DNA of 64,000 nt from Leucobacter viscericola (lineage in GTDB: Bacteria > Actinomycetota > Actinomycetes > Actinomycetales > Microbacteriaceae): positions 2,604,001-2,668,000 of the forward strand of contig NZ_CP049863.1 in assembly GCF_011299575.1 (NCBI RefSeq). Reading direction: 5' to 3'. Below, piece by piece: positions 62,305 through 64,000 of the stretch; position 1 is the first letter of the stretch; each line of letters opens with the position of its first letter. The translations under genes and the position numbers were made by a program. A model generated the notes under the pieces. The model did no database searches, had not been told where the DNA came from, and worked only from the letters and a program-made list of their open reading frames with translations.

Positions 62305-64000
62305 CTACCCCAGGCCCGCGGCCCGCAGAGCGTCTGCCATCGCGGTGTTGGTGGGGGCGGGCTTGCGGGCTGCGGGGCGCTGATCCGACTTCTGGCCCTG
62401 CTGCCGGCCCTTTGCTCCTTGGGAACGCTGAGATCCCTGGGGGCGACCGCCTGCGGCACCACCGCCGTTCCGGGCGCCGCCTGAGGGCACCTCGTCAGTA
62501 AGCCTGAGGGTGAGCGAGATGCGCTTGCGCGGCACATCGACTTCCAGCACCTTCGCGCGCACCACGTCGCCGGGCTTCACGACATCGCGCGGGTTCGAGA
62601 TGAATCGGTCGCTGAGCGCCGAGATGTGGATGAGTCCATCTTGGTGCACTCCCACGTCAACAAAGGCACCAAACGCGGCGACGTTGGTGACAACTCCCTC
62701 AAGAATCATGCCGGGGCGCAGGTCAGACACGGTGTTGACGCCTGCGGCGAAGGTTGCGGTCGCGAATGAGGGGCGGGGATCCCGCCCCGGCTTCTCAAGC
62801 TCCGCGAGCACATCGGTGATCGTGGGCAGACCAAAGGACTCGCTCACAAACTCGGCCGGACGCACTCGCGAAAGCACCTGGGTGTTGCCGATGAGACCGG
62901 GCACGTCTGAGGCGGTCGACTTCGCGAGCTGGTCGACGAGCGCGTAACTTTCGGGGTGCACACCCGAGGCATCGAGTGGGTTCTTGCCGCCGCGGATGCG
63001 CAAGAACCCGGCGCAGAGCTCGAAGGCCTTCGGGCCCAAGCGGGGCACCTTTTTGAGGGCGGCGCGAGAATCAAAGGGGCCGTTGAGGTCGCGGTGCAGC
63101 ACGATGCTTTCGGCGAGTCCTGATCCGATACCAGACACCCGCGTGAGCAGGGGAGCCGACGCCGTGTTCAGGTCGACACCCACACCGTTCACACAGTCCT
63201 CAACCACGGCATCCAGTGCTCGCGAGAGCGCGATGTCGGGAAGGTCGTGCTGATACTGGCCCACACCGATCGACTTGGGATCAATCTTCACGAGTTCGGC
63301 GAGAGGATCCTGCAGCCTGCGCGCGATCGACACCGCTCCGCGAATCGAGACGTCGAGCCCGGGCAGCTCTTGCGATGCGAACGCCGAGGCCGAGTAGACG
63401 GAGGCGCCAGCCTCAGAGACCATGACCTTTGTGAGCTTGCGGGCAGGATCCCGCGCCACGAGCGCGACGAGTTCTGCCGCAAGTGCATCGGTCTCGCGCG
63501 ACGCCGTGCCGTTGCCGATCGCGACCAGCTCAACGTTGTGCGCTGTCACCAGTGCGTCGAGCTTGACGAGCGACTCCTGCCACTTGTTGTGCGGAGCGTG
63601 CGGGTAGATCGTGTCGTGCGCGAGTACCTTGCCGGTGGCATCGACGACCGCGACCTTGGTGCCCGTGCGCAGACCGGGATCAAGGCCCAGCGTGGTGCGC
63701 TCACCCGCGGGGGCCGCGAGCAGCAGGTCCCGTAGGTTCGAAGCGAACACCGTGATCGCGGCCTCTTCTGCCTGTTCGCGCAGCTTCGAGCGAACATCAA
63801 GCTCGAGGCGCACGAGAATGCGTCCGCGCCAGCTGACTCGCACCGCTTCCAGCAGCCATGCGTCAGCGGCACGACCCTGGTCACTGATGCCGAAGGTGGT
63901 AGCAATCGCCATCTCGTAGGGGGAGATGACGCGGCCGCTCGCGCTGGACTCGGCAGCATCCGACGGCTCGGGGTCAACCGAGAGTGTCAGTACCTCTTCG
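62305..64000 (-). CDS. tex: Tex-family S1 RNA-binding transcription accessory protein, N-terminus beyond the window
   Basis: The visible part has 564 codons ending in LRAAGLG; the frame is open at 64000. At the visible N-terminal side is YEMAIATTFGISDQGRAADAW. The YqgF-like RNase H fold follows, with TTLGLDPGLRTGTKVAVVD. ALSRALDAVVEDCVNGVGVDLNTASAPLLTRVSGIG is the helix-hairpin-helix block. The S1 domain is GMILEGVVTNVAAFGAFVDVGVHQDGLIHISALSDRFISNPRDVVKPGD, and the end is a Gly/Gln/Arg-rich tail. Tex binds nucleic acid and is linked to transcription and RNA metabolism; its precise role is not settled. Confidence 0.95.
   Translation of the reverse strand, partial: EEVLTLSVDPEPSDAAESSASGRVISPYEMAIATTFGISDQGRAADAWLLEAVRVSWRGRILVRLELDVRSKLREQAEEAAITVFASNLRDLLLAAPAGERTTLGLDPGLRTGTKVAVVDATGKVLAHDTIYPHAPHNKWQESLVKLDALVTAHNVELVAIGNGTASRETDALAAELVALVARDPARKLTKVMVSEAGASVYSASAFASQELPGLDVSIRGAVSIARRLQDPLAELVKIDPKSIGVGQYQHDLPDIALSRALDAVVEDCVNGVGVDLNTASAPLLTRVSGIGSGLAESIVLHRDLNGPFDSRAALKKVPRLGPKAFELCAGFLRIRGGKNPLDASGVHPESYALVDQLAKSTASDVPGLIGNTQVLSRVRPAEFVSESFGLPTITDVLAELEKPGRDPRPSFATATFAAGVNTVSDLRPGMILEGVVTNVAAFGAFVDVGVHQDGLIHISALSDRFISNPRDVVKPGDVVRAKVLEVDVPRKRISLTLRLTDEVPSGGARNGGGAAGGRPQGSQRSQGAKGRQQGQKSDQRPAARKPAPTNTAMADALRAAGLG

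Overview
The window is a 64 kb piece of a high-GC actinobacterial chromosome. It most resembles the family Microbacteriaceae, with Leucobacter or a close relative as my best guess. This rests on the ccs-type cytochrome c maturation genes after a histidine phosphatase, the menaquinone genes, the PucR, MerR and FCD-GntR regulators, the short AspRS, and surface proteins ending in LAxTG (class E sortase) signals. There is no rRNA, no CRISPR array and no intact transposon. One tRNA gene is present.

Layout. 1-519: tail of a methyltransferase. 678-20303: a surface-display region with two paralogous LAxTG wall proteins (678-2999, 5006-6871), a membrane-tethered sigma/anti-sigma fusion (7051-8496), a 3144-residue protein with 21 DUF11-type modules (8965-18399) and an SLH-domain protein (18585-20303). 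aspS is embedded on the opposite strand (3118-4461). 20488-24162: histidine phosphatase, TlpA/ResA, CcdA and ResB, without ccsB. 24166-26488: a MerR-controlled quinone-oxidoreductase-like gene and a flavin reductase. 26524-30036: menG, polyprenyl diphosphate synthase and an FprA-like ferredoxin reductase. 29644-33308: an acyltransferase and a two-component system, divergent from a heterodimeric ABC exporter (33622-37286) that is preceded by a 23-codon small ORF. 37489-39078: sirtuin and a small membrane protein. 39104-44948: PucR regulator divergent from a LysA-like decarboxylase plus a polar amino-acid ABC transporter, all joined by ATGA overlaps. 44961-49259: alpha/beta hydrolase, and an FCD-GntR regulator divergent from a nitrilase-family amidase and an APC permease. 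49438-59580: housekeeping and metabolic genes (pyrE, GGT-like, TSUP permease, NagD-like, pgm, pheA, DAG-kinase-like, serS, HAD). 59623-61980: tRNA-Ser(UGA), its terminator, and a lower-GC islet with an HNH endonuclease-like gene and a MazG-like pyrophosphohydrolase. 62305-64000: C-terminal part of tex.

How the parts may work together. The surface region looks like one functional theme. Large secreted proteins are covalently anchored by LAxTG signals, a second anchor type (SLH) lies next to them, and a sigma factor sits among them that carries its own zinc-finger anti-sigma module, membrane segment and DUF11-like tail. A plausible but untested reading is that this sigma factor reports on envelope or surface-protein status and controls its neighbours. 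TlpA, CcdA and ResB with menG, polyprenyl synthase and FprA belong to respiratory-chain biogenesis.

The most unusual non-coding signal is a set of long, often nested palindromes at gene ends (3015-3084, 37382-37429, 46010-46118, 49295-49364, 52425-52480, 55061-55215, 62010-62082, 62122-62172). Three share the core CAGCCGGT. The others repeat the same or a similar layout with unrelated sequences.
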